Assembly: GCA_003242735.1 (NCBI GenBank)
Contig: QGVH01000001.1
Coordinates: forward strand, 221,481 to 285,480
Source: a bacterium
GTDB lineage: Bacteria > Gemmatimonadota > Gemmatimonadetes > Longimicrobiales > RSA9
DNA length: 64,000 nt
Direction: 5' to 3'
Within the stretch, counting starts at the first letter, position 1. Every line of letters begins with the position of its first letter. The translations under genes were made by a program, and so were the position numbers. This document shows, piece by piece, positions 29,058 to 37,293 of this stretch. Under the pieces are notes generated by a model that was not told where the DNA came from, did no database searches, and worked only from the letters and a program-made list of their open reading frames with translations.

Positions 29058-29609
29058 TCAGCCGTCCTGCCGGATGGCCTGCACGTCCAGCGAGATCTGC
29101 ACGCGGTTCGAAACCATGAAGCCGCCGGCCTCGAGCGCCACATTCCACTTCAGGCCGAAGTCCTGGCGGTCAATGGCGGTGGACGCCGTGATCCCGATCA
29201 CTTCCTCGCCCGTCGGCTTCTTCGCCCGCCCCTCGAGCCGCGTGTCCAGCACCACCTCGCGCGTCACGCCCCGGATCGTCAAGTCGCCCGTCACCCGGAA
29301 CTCGTTGTCTCCCGTCCGCTCGATGCTGCGGGAGCGGAACGTCATGTTCGGATAGTTCTCCGCATCGAAGAAGTCCGCCGAGCGCAGGTGCGCATCGCGC
29401 TGCTCCTCACGCGTGTCGATGCTCGCCACCGGGATCGTGACCTCGGCGGACGAGCGCGTCAGATCCTCCTCATCCAGCACGATCGTGCCGCTGACCTGCC
29501 CGAACCGGCCGCGGACCGTGGTGACCATCATGTGCTTGACGGCGAACTCGATGGTGGTGTGCGCGGGGTCGATGACCCAGGTGGTCTTCTTGGACGTGGT
29601 GGTCGACAT
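29058..29609 (-). CDS. yceI: YceI-family lipid-binding-like protein
   Basis: A 183-residue YceI-family protein, an extended lipocalin-like barrel that binds isoprenoid-type lipids in characterised members. It shows [24 protein letters not shown] at the start, then [20 protein letters not shown] and MTFRS, the family's most conserved blocks, and the GVTREVVLD strand. There is no signal peptide, so this copy is probably cytoplasmic. GGAGGAACACAC precedes the ATG at 29609. The gene stands alone behind a strong sigma70-type promoter that carries an operator-like palindrome over its -10 box, so it is probably regulated, perhaps by a MarR- or Rrf2-type repressor not found in the window. Confidence 0.93.
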   Translation of the reverse strand: MSTTTSKKTTWVIDPAHTTIEFAVKHMMVTTVRGRFGQVSGTIVLDEEDLTRSSAEVTIPVASIDTREEQRDAHLRSADFFDAENYPNMTFRSRSIERTGDNEFRVTGDLTIRGVTREVVLDTRLEGRAKKPTGEEVIGITASTAIDRQDFGLKWNVALEAGGFMVSNRVQISLDVQAIRQDG

Positions 29610-29706
29610 GTGTGTTCCTCCTGCTCGATGGTGGAGCCGCGCACGCGGGCCCGGTGCCGGGCCCCTCGCGGCAGGCGCTCGGTTCGTTCTGTGTCGCAGG
29701 GTTCTA

Positions 29707-29747
29707 ATTTCTCAGTGCTAAGATATTGAGGCCTGCTGGAATGTCAA
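29707..29747 (-). promoter_or_regulatory. yceI promoter with operator-like palindrome
   Basis: On the minus strand: -35 TTGACA (29747-29742), a 16-base spacer and -10 TATCTT (29725-29720). The -10 lies inside a 20-base imperfect palindrome at 29707-29726, ATTTCTCAG-TG-CTAAGATAT, with 7 of 9 bases matching per arm. This layout would let a dimeric repressor block polymerase. Confidence 0.6.
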
Positions 29748-29788
29748 GGATCTTCGCACGAGCCGCCGCACGCAACCGCGGCAACGGG

Positions 29789-30991
29789 TCAGCGCTCCAG
29801 CGACCGCACGCTCTCGACCAGCGCCGCGGCCGCGTCATCGAGCTGGGAGTCGGACAGGTACGGCGCGGGGCCGAGCCGCAGGACGTCGCCCCGGTGATCG
29901 GCGTACACGCCCCGCTGCCGGAGCCGGCGGACGAGTTCGCCGGCGTACGGGGACCGGAGGGCGAGGAAACCGCCGAGCGCGGAGAGCGGGACGCTGCGGT
30001 CACGCGAGATGAGGGCGGGATCGAGGTCCGCGGCGTCGAACGCCTCGGCCAGCCGGCCGACCTGGTGTTGACTCACCTCGCGGAGCAGCTCCGGCGTCAG
30101 GCCGTGCTCCTCGAAGAACGCGAAGACCTCGGCCGCACGGTAGTGGCTGGTCGGGTCGTAGGTCGCGCCGGCGAAGCGGTCGGGGCCGACGCCGTAGGGC
30201 ACCCGGCCATCCCGCCGTTCGACCGTCAGCGCGGAGAACTCGCTGAACCAGCCGGTGATGACGGGGCGCAGCTCGCAGCCCGGCGGCGTGCGCAGGAACG
30301 CGTTGCCCTCGCCGAGCTGGCAGTACTTGTATCCGCCGCCGGTGATGAACGCGTCCTCGAGGCCTTCGTCACGAACCGAGAACGGCACGACGTTGAGGTG
30401 GTGGTAGACGTCGACGAGGAGCGCAGCGCCCTCGCGCCGGCACGCGGCCATCACCGCGCCCAGGCCAGGCACGATGTGGCCGTTGATGTACAGGACGGAC
30501 GAGACGAGGACCGCGGCGGTCCGGGCATTCACGGCCGCGGCGAGCCGCTCGGCCAGGTCGGCGGCGGGCTCGTGGGGCACCTTGTGGATCTCGATGCCCT
30601 CCTCGGCGAGCCGGTCGAGCTGCCGGCGGATCGTATGGAACTCGCCGGTGGTGGTGACCAGCCTCGGCCGCTCCCGTAACGGCAGCGCCGAAAGGAAGCG
30701 GATGAGGAGCTCGTGCGTGTTCGCGCCGAGCGCGATCGCGCCATCGTCGTCCCCCAAGAGGCGGGCGTAGCCCCGGCGGACGCGCTCGGCGCGCGCGAAG
30801 GCGTGCTCCCACTTGTCGTCCACGTAACGCGCGGCGTCGAGCCAGGCCTGCACCTGGCCCTCGAAGCCGCGGTCGGGCCAGGCCTGGTGGGAGTGGCCAG
30901 TGAGGAGCAACCGGTTCGCGACGTCGAACCGGCTGTAGTGCGGCGCCAGCGCGTTGGGCGAGCGGTAGAGCTGCTCGGGCGTCACGGGCAT
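29789..30991 (-). CDS. kynU: kynureninase-like PLP enzyme
   Basis: A 400-residue class V aminotransferase-fold enzyme predicted to cleave kynurenine to anthranilate and alanine. HSHQAWP and ALGANTHELLIRFLSALPL resemble the substrate and PLP-phosphate regions of kynureninase. The PLP Asp lies in LLVDVYHHLNVVPF, and the Schiff-base Lys is in ITGGGYKYCQLGEG. GWFSEFSAL and SHYRAAEVFAFFEE follow kynureninase order. It is 19 bases after the tryptophan 2,3-dioxygenase gene, which makes the pathway assignment much firmer than sequence alone. No kynurenine formamidase gene is adjacent. Confidence 0.85.
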   Translation of the reverse strand: MPVTPEQLYRSPNALAPHYSRFDVANRLLLTGHSHQAWPDRGFEGQVQAWLDAARYVDDKWEHAFARAERVRRGYARLLGDDDGAIALGANTHELLIRFLSALPLRERPRLVTTTGEFHTIRRQLDRLAEEGIEIHKVPHEPAADLAERLAAAVNARTAAVLVSSVLYINGHIVPGLGAVMAACRREGAALLVDVYHHLNVVPFSVRDEGLEDAFITGGGYKYCQLGEGNAFLRTPPGCELRPVITGWFSEFSALTVERRDGRVPYGVGPDRFAGATYDPTSHYRAAEVFAFFEEHGLTPELLREVSQHQVGRLAEAFDAADLDPALISRDRSVPLSALGGFLALRSPYAGELVRRLRQRGVYADHRGDVLRLGPAPYLSDSQLDDAAAALVESVRSLER

Positions 30992-31010
30992 CTGCGGCCG
31001 GCCCCGCGCT

Positions 31011-31793
31011 TCACAGCTCGGTGCGGATCGCCCACAGGTCCGGGAACGCGGGCCGGAACAGCGTGCCGCGCAGATACTCCGCGCCCGTGCTTCCGCCAGT
31101 CCCGCGCTTCGAGCCGATGGTCCGCTCCACCATCTTCACGTGCCGGTACCGCCACTCCTGCACGCCCTCGTCCATGTCGACGAGTCGTTCACACACGCCG
31201 GTGACCGTCGGGTCGTTGCGGTAGATGTGGATCAGGATGCGCTGGACCTCGGGCGACGGCTCGACGGGGCGCGTCACGTCGCGCTCGAGCAGCGAGCGCG
31301 GCACGTCGTAGCCGCGGCGCGCGAGGTAGTGGAGGAACGAGTCCCAGACCGTGGGGCGACGGAACCGCTCCTCCAGCATCCGTCGCGCCGGGCTGCCCTC
31401 CGGGTAGTGTCGGACCGCGCTCTCGCGCTTCTGGCCGAGCGCGAACTCGAGCGCGCGGAACTGGAAGGACTGGAACCCGCTTCCGGATTCGAGCCGGTCG
31501 CGGAACGACAGGAACTCGAGCGGCGTCATGGTCTCGAGCACGTCGATCTGCGCGACCAGGACCTTGAGGACGGTGAGCACGCGCTTGAGCGTGTGCAGCG
31601 CGCGCGGGGTGTCATCGGCCGCCAGCAGGTCCTGGAGGTGATCCAGCTCGTGCAGGATCTCCTTGAACCACAGCTCGTAGACCTGGTGGATGACGATGAA
31701 CAGCATCTCGTCGTGCTCCGGCCCCTCGGAGACCGGGGTCTGGAGCGAGAGCAGCTCGTCAAGCCGCAGATAACTGCCGTAGGTGAGCGGCAT
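31011..31793 (-). CDS. kynA: tryptophan 2,3-dioxygenase
   Basis: A 260-residue haem enzyme that opens the indole ring of L-tryptophan to N-formylkynurenine. The N-terminal signature LTYGSYLRLDELLSLQ is followed by the haem-pocket helix DEMLFIVIHQVYELWFKEIL, and then by PLEFLSFRDRLESGSGFQSFQFRALEF. The haem-ligating His is in EWRYRHVKMVERTIG, and GTGGSTGAEYLR is the tryptophan-binding C-terminal loop. All are invariant blocks. The ATG at 31793 follows GAGAGGTGG. It is the first gene of a two-gene kynurenine operon. Confidence 0.96.
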   Translation of the reverse strand: MPLTYGSYLRLDELLSLQTPVSEGPEHDEMLFIVIHQVYELWFKEILHELDHLQDLLAADDTPRALHTLKRVLTVLKVLVAQIDVLETMTPLEFLSFRDRLESGSGFQSFQFRALEFALGQKRESAVRHYPEGSPARRMLEERFRRPTVWDSFLHYLARRGYDVPRSLLERDVTRPVEPSPEVQRILIHIYRNDPTVTGVCERLVDMDEGVQEWRYRHVKMVERTIGSKRGTGGSTGAEYLRGTLFRPAFPDLWAIRTEL

Positions 31794-32058
31794 GGCGCTG
31801 GTCCACCTCTCTCGAACGACTGAAGCCCGATGACGAGTATCTCCCGGGCCGGGCGTGCGGTCAAGCGAAGGTCTGCCGCGGATGCCCGGCCCGCGGCGCG
31901 CCCCGGGCCGACCGGATGGTTCGACCCCGAACCAGCCTACCGCCGGGCGGACACCCGGATCCCGGCTGTGCGGATCGGGACAGGCAGCAGGGTTCGGCGC
32001 AGGGACGCGCTCCCGGCCACCTGGATCGTGCGACCGTGAGCGCGAAGCGATCGTCGGG

Positions 32059-33036
32059 TCAGTGGATCTCCGATGGATCGGCCTGCTCCGTCACAGCCGG
32101 AGCCGGTGCCCGACTCTGCGCGAGGCTCGATCCCCGTGCCCGCCGCGTGAGGATCCACGCCGTCGCCAGGCCGAAGAGGAAGTTCGACGACGCGACCTCC
32201 ACGAAATGCGTGGACCGGACCTCGGGCGGCATGATCGGGTTCGGGATGAGCAGCAACGTCACGGGCAGGGTGAAGACCAGCCCGACGAGCCCCGCAGCCG
32301 TCCGGCGGTTCGCATCCAGCACGCCGAGCAGCAGCGCTCCTGCCGCGGCCCACAACGCCCCACGCAGCGCCTGCACGCCGAAGATGGTCCCGAGTGACGG
32401 CATGCCGATCTGGTCGTAGAACGCCTGGAGCGCAGGGTCCCGCAGCGCGATGAACGCGCCGGCGAGGAGGTAGAGCAGGATGTAGATCACGCAGATCGCC
32501 ACCAGCCGGGCGACCCACCCATGCACCGACACGTTCGGGTCCAGCAGCGCCTGGTGGCGTGGCGCGGCCGACTCTCCCGCCCGGCGCCCGAACAACGTTG
32601 CGGCCAAAACGCCGGCGGTCGCTGCGATGACGGTCTCGCTGATCCCCACCGAGAGCAGGAACCCGTCGGGCAGCACCGGGGCGAGGAACACCGCGGATTC
32701 GATCTGCATGAGCACCGGTGTGATCAGCCAGTACGCGCCGCCGATGCCGAGTGCGGCGCGCCAGCGGCCCGGTCGCGCCCGCGCGGCCGTCGGGGCGAGC
32801 ATCAGCGCCTGGAGCAGGGCGGCAAACGCGACGGCTGCAGCGCCCGCCGAACCCTCCTGCTGCCGCGCCGCCAGCGCCTCGCCCACCGACGGGACCAGCA
32901 ACCCGGCCAGCGTGCTGCCCACCCCCATTGCCGTGAACAGGCCCAGCGCGAGGACGGCAGTGCGTCCGGCCGTGGAGGCGGCGCTCCCGCCCACGGCTGC
33001 CGTAGTCGGACTCGGTGCCGCGACGATGTCGCTCAT
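32059..33036 (-). CDS. multi-pass membrane protein under PadR control
   Basis: A 325-residue integral membrane protein with about eight hydrophobic helices, including VLALGLFTAMGVGSTLAGLL, LGIGGAYWLITPVLMQI, LVAICVIYILLYLLAGAFI, GALWAAAGALLLGVL, GLVGLVFTLPVTLLLIP and FLFGLATAWILT. I do not recognise a family. MPPEVRSTHFVEVASSNF near the end is the longest polar loop. ATG 33036 has GGAGGG five bases upstream and overlaps the padR stop by 4 bases, so it is co-translated with that regulator. Genes coupled to PadR regulators are often exporters or membrane stress proteins; whether this is a transporter is not shown by the sequence. Confidence 0.75.
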   Translation of the reverse strand: MSDIVAAPSPTTAAVGGSAASTAGRTAVLALGLFTAMGVGSTLAGLLVPSVGEALAARQQEGSAGAAAVAFAALLQALMLAPTAARARPGRWRAALGIGGAYWLITPVLMQIESAVFLAPVLPDGFLLSVGISETVIAATAGVLAATLFGRRAGESAAPRHQALLDPNVSVHGWVARLVAICVIYILLYLLAGAFIALRDPALQAFYDQIGMPSLGTIFGVQALRGALWAAAGALLLGVLDANRRTAAGLVGLVFTLPVTLLLIPNPIMPPEVRSTHFVEVASSNFLFGLATAWILTRRARGSSLAQSRAPAPAVTEQADPSEIH

Positions 33037-33614
33037 TCGTTCCCTCCGGTGGTCGAGAGCCGTGCACGGGCCGCGCGCGCCCAGCGGAGTCGGTCCGCGA
33101 TGGAGGAGATGCCCGCTTCGAGGGCGAGCCGCGCGTGGGTGACAGGGACGTGGTGCGACGCCGCGTCGATGGCCTCGAGCTGCTGCTCCAGCTCGCCGAG
33201 GAAGGCGTCCAGGTGCGTCTCCAGGCTCGCGAGGAAGTCCAGCGTCCGGCGTCGTGAATCGACGGCGTAGCCCAGGAACGCGAAGCGGAGCATCAGCTCG
33301 TCGAGCCGGAGCGCCACGTCGTCCCGCGTCACGGGCCGCGCCAGCCACTCCTGGAGCACCGCCTCGCCTGCGGGGGTGAGGTGGTACTCGCGGCGGGGTC
33401 GTCTGCGGCTGTCTGGCTGCTCCGACCCTTCGATCAGCCCGTCCGCCTCGAGCCGCCGAAGCGCCGGGTAGATGGCGCCCGGGCTGCCGCTGTAGCCCGC
33501 CATCGCGGTCTCCGCGAACACCTTGCGGAGCTCGTAGCCGGAGCGTGGCATCTGGCGGATCAGCCCGATCAGCGCGTACTCGAGCGTGGTGCGTTGGTCG
33601 CGTCCGGGTGCCAT
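33033..33614 (-). CDS. PadR-family transcriptional regulator
   Basis: A 193-residue regulator with the winged helix-turn-helix of PadR (about 8-95): TLEYALIGLIRQMPRSGYEL, SPGAIYPALRRLEADGLIEG and the wing RRPRREYHLTPAGEAVLQEW. A C-terminal coiled-coil dimerisation region (about 110-190, LASLETHLDAFLGELEQQLE) marks the longer Vir-type PadR group. ATG 33614 is taken because homologues start just before TTLEYA. A perfect 19-bp palindrome lies 15-33 bases upstream of the start and is the likely autoregulatory operator. The next gene, a membrane protein, overlaps by 4 bases and is the probable main target. Confidence 0.93.
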   Translation of the reverse strand: MAPGRDQRTTLEYALIGLIRQMPRSGYELRKVFAETAMAGYSGSPGAIYPALRRLEADGLIEGSEQPDSRRRPRREYHLTPAGEAVLQEWLARPVTRDDVALRLDELMLRFAFLGYAVDSRRRTLDFLASLETHLDAFLGELEQQLEAIDAASHHVPVTHARLALEAGISSIADRLRWARAARARLSTTGGNE

Positions 33615-33628
33615 GGCCCGGGAATCTA

Positions 33629-33647
33629 ATAGTACGATTCGTACTAT
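33629..33647. promoter_or_regulatory. perfect 19-bp palindrome, probable PadR operator
   Basis: ATAGTACGA-T-TCGTACTAT is fully symmetric about one central base. It lies between 15 and 33 bases upstream of the padR start codon, where it would overlap the promoter or start of transcription. Confidence 0.65.
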
Positions 33648-33924
33648 GCAACACGGGGGCGCAGGCTCGAAGCCCGCCGACGATGATCCGGGGATCGCCA
33701 TGCCGCGCCCCCCGCTTCGCCCGCCGGGGCCTCCGCCGCCCCTCCACGGATGGCCGCCGATCCCGACCACTCCGACGTCCGCGGCTCTGTACCTCGGGGC
33801 AAGGCCGCCCGCGTCTCCGCGGCTCCGGACGGGCCGGACACTTGCGGGTAGCACGGGGCGGCGCCCGCGCAGGCGCATCCCCGGCTCGGCCGCGGAAACA
33901 CCATCGCAGGAGGGCGAACGGACC

Positions 33925-35091
33925 ATGTCAGCCAGCCGGATCCCAGAGGATGGAAGCGCGGAGCCCAGAGCGCCGGGGGACGCATCCTGGATCGAGGCGC
34001 GCGTCGACATCTCGGGTCGAACGCTGGCGAGGATCGTCTTCGCCGCCCTGCTCACGCTCGCGGCGATGTGGCTGGTGGTGTCGCTGGGCGAAGTGCTGGT
34101 GATGATCCCGCTCGCCGTGTTGATCGCCGTCGTGCTCTCCGTGTTCGTGAACCGGCTCGAGCGCAAGGGGGTGAAACGCGGGATCGCAGCGCTGCTCGCG
34201 CTCGTCGGCGTGCTGCTGGTCGTGGGCGGCGTGCTCACCATCACCATCCCGCCACTGGTCACGGAGCTCAGCGCGTTCCTGGCGAACCTGCCGAACACAG
34301 CGGAGGGGCTTCGCGCCCGGCTGTCGGGCAGCCCCGAGGTCTACGAGGCGATCGTGAACGCCATCGAACGGCTGCGGCGCGATCCGGCGAGGCTGCTGTC
34401 CGGCGCGATCGAGGTCGGCTTCAACGTGGCATCCGCGATCTTCGCCGGCGTCCTGCTGCTGACCCTCGCGCTGTACTTCCTGATCGACGGCGAACGCGTG
34501 CGCGCAACGGTGCTGCGGCTGACGCCGCGTGAGTACCGCGGACGCGTCGAAGCGACGATGGACGGCACGGCAGAGGTGATCCGCGCCTACTTCATCGGCC
34601 AGACGATCGTGTCCTCGATCTTCGCGGTGTTCATGTTCCTGTTGCTGACGGTGCTGGGCGTGCCGTACGCGGCCGTGTTCGCCGCCCTCGCCTTCTTCCT
34701 GGCCGCGATCCCGCACATCGGCGCGACCCTAGCGAACGTCATCCCCGCGACGGTCGCGCTGGCCACCCGCGGCGTGACGATTGCGCTCGTCGTCGTGGCC
34801 GCCGTGCTCGTCTACCAGCAGATCGAGAACAACGTCATCCAGCCACGCGTGCTCAGCGGGCGGCTGAAGGTGCCCCCCGTCCTCACACTGATCGCGATCC
34901 TGGTCGGCGGGAAGCTGCTGGGGGTGCTCGGCGTCATCCTCGCCATCCCTCTCGCGGGCATGCTGCCCGTGCTGGAGCGGATCTGGATCTCTCGGGACGA
35001 CGGGACGGAGCCGACGGCGCAGGGGGAGCAGCGGCCGCCGGGGCAGGACGCAGACGTCGCTCGGGAGGGTCGGGGCGAAGCTGCAGCGTGA
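33925..35091 (+). CDS. AI-2E family transporter (PerM/YdiK-like permease)
   Basis: A 388-residue inner-membrane protein of the AI-2E/PerM family, whose members include quorum-signal and Na+/H+ exporters. Seven to eight membrane helices can be traced: IVFAALLTLAAMWLVV, VLVMIPLAVLIAVVLSVFV, GIAALLALVGVLLVVGGVLT, ASAIFAGVLLLTLALYFLI, and a C-terminal group after RAYFIGQTIVSSIFAVFMFLLL. Between them is the cytoplasmic or periplasmic segment of amphipathic helices typical of the family. The conserved IPHIGATLANVIPATVAL and NNVIQPRVLSGRLKVPP stretches are present. ATG 33925 follows GGAGGG. It has its own promoter region, is convergent with the CPXCG gene 15 bases away, and its substrate cannot be stated. 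Confidence 0.92.
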   Translation: MSASRIPEDGSAEPRAPGDASWIEARVDISGRTLARIVFAALLTLAAMWLVVSLGEVLVMIPLAVLIAVVLSVFVNRLERKGVKRGIAALLALVGVLLVVGGVLTITIPPLVTELSAFLANLPNTAEGLRARLSGSPEVYEAIVNAIERLRRDPARLLSGAIEVGFNVASAIFAGVLLLTLALYFLIDGERVRATVLRLTPREYRGRVEATMDGTAEVIRAYFIGQTIVSSIFAVFMFLLLTVLGVPYAAVFAALAFFLAAIPHIGATLANVIPATVALATRGVTIALVVVAAVLVYQQIENNVIQPRVLSGRLKVPPVLTLIAILVGGKLLGVLGVILAIPLAGMLPVLERIWISRDDGTEPTAQGEQRPPGQDADVAREGRGEAAA

Positions 35092-35106
35092 TGGGAAGAG
35101 ACCGCC

Positions 35107-35346
35107 TCAGTCCTGCGCCTCGACCCGCACCTCGGCGGCCCCGTCCGGCCCGTACCTCACCACCACCAACCACGGATTGCAACAGACCGGGCAGTCCTCG
35201 ACGTACTCTTGCCGCGCGCCGCTGCCCGGGTCCAGGGCGATCTCCACCGTCTCGCCGCAGTATGGGCACTGCACCACCGCATCCGTGTCCGCGGTGCCGT
35301 CGCCCAGCGGGAAGGCACCGTCGAGCGGGTAACGCGGCAAGATCAT
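35107..35346 (-). CDS. CPXCG motif-containing cysteine-rich protein
   Basis: A 79-residue zinc-ribbon-like protein with CPYCGETVEIALD and CPVCCNPWLVVV, the two Cys-x-x-Cys pairs of the CPXCG family. Function in the family is unknown. The ATG at 35346 lacks a clear ribosome-binding site, so the true start could be nearer the first Cys pair. The gene stops 15 bases from the convergent AI-2E gene. Confidence 0.75.
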   Translation of the reverse strand: MILPRYPLDGAFPLGDGTADTDAVVQCPYCGETVEIALDPGSGARQEYVEDCPVCCNPWLVVVRYGPDGAAEVRVEAQD

Positions 35347-36021
35347 GCGCGGCGCCCCGAACGGGAACCGAGGTGCGTACGGTGCGGAGTGCCGCGGGTC
35401 CGTCGGCGATCCATGACCGATCGTACCCGGCGGGGCGGGCATACGGTCCGAGCCCGTCGAGAGCACCGCGCCGCGGTTCGCGGCCGGGGCGGCGACTCGC
35501 CTGAGAGGCCCTCCTGCGGCGGGCAGCACGGCTCGAACGAGTGATGCACCGCCGCACCGAACTGTCCGCGGGTACGACACAGTTGCGCGTGGATGGATCC
35601 GCCGGGACAAATCAGCGTGTCGCGCGCGGAACAACGCTGAGACCGATACAGGCTGCGGCGGGCTGCCCAGCGGCGAACGGCGCACCCCGCGCCGTGCGTC
35701 GGACCTTCCGGGGCAAGGGAACGACCTGCCGAAGCGGGCTCGCCGTCGAGCCGAGGGCCGCGGGCTGCCGCCGCCTGCCCGCTGTGTTGGACCGACGCAA
35801 CAATCGCCGGATCGCCATGGCATCGTTGGCTTCTTGCCAAGGAAAAAGCACACGGAACAGCTCTTGCTAGACCGCCCGCACTTCGTTTCGATCTGCAGCA
35901 CGGTCATTCGAGCAGGGCCCGGCCGGCCGCACGGAGAGAGTACCGGGCCGATCCGTCGAACCGGGATGGGACGGCGACCAATGACCGCGGGCTGTTCCTC
36001 TCGATCCAGAGTGGCGGTGCC
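35347..36021. other. 675-base non-coding left border of the polysaccharide locus
   Basis: No protein-like reading was found on either strand. Base composition looks less extreme than in the flanking housekeeping genes. A small hairpin TTGGC-TTCTT-GCCAA lies at 35826-35840, followed by GGAAAAAGC. The promoter of the glycosyltransferase operon is expected here, but no strong -35/-10 pair stands out. Confidence 0.4.
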
Positions 36022-37293
36022 GTGAGTCGCCGTGAGACGGATCCTGCAATCCGCACGGTGGCAGCACGGCCGCCGGCGAGCGAGGTGCACGGGGGCGCGG
36101 CAGCACTGCCCGTTCTCGTCGTTGCGCCGCAACCGTTCTACGAGGACCGCGGTACGCCGATCGCGGTCCATCAGCTTCTCTGGGCGCTCGGTCGGCTCGG
36201 AAACAGCGTCGACCTGCTGACCTACCCTGTCGGCCGCGATGTCCGGCTTCCGGGGGTCACGGTGCTCCGCATACCGAATCGGTTCGGCATCCGCGCCGTC
36301 CCGATCGGCCTCTCGCTCCGCAAGCTCATACTGGATGCGGAACTCGCGGTCGCGCTACGCCGCCGGCTGCGTGCACAGCGGTATCGGTGCATCCATGCGG
36401 TCGAGGAGGCAGCCTTCCCGGCGCTCTTCCTCGGCCGGCGCGCCGGCATCCCGGTCATCTACGACATGCAATCGAGTCTGCCGGAGCAACTCGCGCAGCA
36501 CTGGATGTTCCGGATCCCGGCGGTCCGTGCGATGCTCGACGCCTGCGAGCGCTGGCTGCTCCGCGGCGTCGCGGCGGTGGTGAGCAGCGCGGGCCTCGCG
36601 GCGCGCGTCCACGCCGTCGCTCCGCGAGCGGAGGTCCGCGAGTGGGTGTACGCGAGCGAGCCGTACCCGATCGACCAGGAACAGGTGGAGCGACTGCGGG
36701 CCGAGCTGCGCATCCCGGGGCACGCTCGACTGGTCGTCTATGCCGGTACGTTCGAGGACTACCAGGGATTGCCCGTCCTCCTCGCGGCGATTCCGGCGGT
36801 GTGTCGGTCGGTTCCGGATGCGGTGTTCGTCTGCGCAGGCGGCAGCTCGAACGACTGCAGAGCGGTGGCACGGACAGCGGCGCGGCTCAACCTCGATGGA
36901 CGGTTGCGTTTGCTGCCCAGGCAGCCGCGGGAACGAGTCGCCGCTCTGCTCGCGATGGCGGATGTGCTGGTGTCGCCACGAGTGTACGGTCAGAACCTGC
37001 CGCTCAAGATCTTCGACTACCTGGCGGCGGGCCGCCCGATCGTGGCCACGGACATCCCTGCGCACCGTACGATCCTGACACCGGAACGGGCCGTGCTGGT
37101 CACCGCCGACGCCGAGGGGCTGGCCAGGGGCATCCGCGACGTCTTGCTCGACCCCGCGCTGGCCGGACGGCTGGCGGATGCGGCGCGCACGTACGCAGAG
37201 CGCCATCTCGGGGAAGCTGGCTTCTTGCGCACCGTAGAGGAGCTCTATGACCGTGTCTGCGCCGGTGAGACCATGTCCGTCCGCGGGAGCTGA
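36022..37293 (+). CDS. GT4-family glycosyltransferase (GT-B fold)
   Basis: A 423-residue retaining-type glycosyltransferase of family GT4. The N-terminal acceptor domain has PQPFYEDRGTPIAVHQLLWALGRLG. The C-terminal nucleotide-sugar domain has VVYAGTFEDYQGLPVLLAAI, and the GT4 E-x7-E-type region falls in LPLKIFDYLAAGRPIVATDIPAHRT. There are no membrane helices, so it acts at the cytoplasmic face on a lipid-linked acceptor. The GTG start at 36022 gives a short basic leader before the fold. It is the first gene of the polysaccharide operon, and its last 47 bases overlap the next gene. Confidence 0.88.
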   Translation: MSRRETDPAIRTVAARPPASEVHGGAAALPVLVVAPQPFYEDRGTPIAVHQLLWALGRLGNSVDLLTYPVGRDVRLPGVTVLRIPNRFGIRAVPIGLSLRKLILDAELAVALRRRLRAQRYRCIHAVEEAAFPALFLGRRAGIPVIYDMQSSLPEQLAQHWMFRIPAVRAMLDACERWLLRGVAAVVSSAGLAARVHAVAPRAEVREWVYASEPYPIDQEQVERLRAELRIPGHARLVVYAGTFEDYQGLPVLLAAIPAVCRSVPDAVFVCAGGSSNDCRAVARTAARLNLDGRLRLLPRQPRERVAALLAMADVLVSPRVYGQNLPLKIFDYLAAGRPIVATDIPAHRTILTPERAVLVTADAEGLARGIRDVLLDPALAGRLADAARTYAERHLGEAGFLRTVEELYDRVCAGETMSVRGS

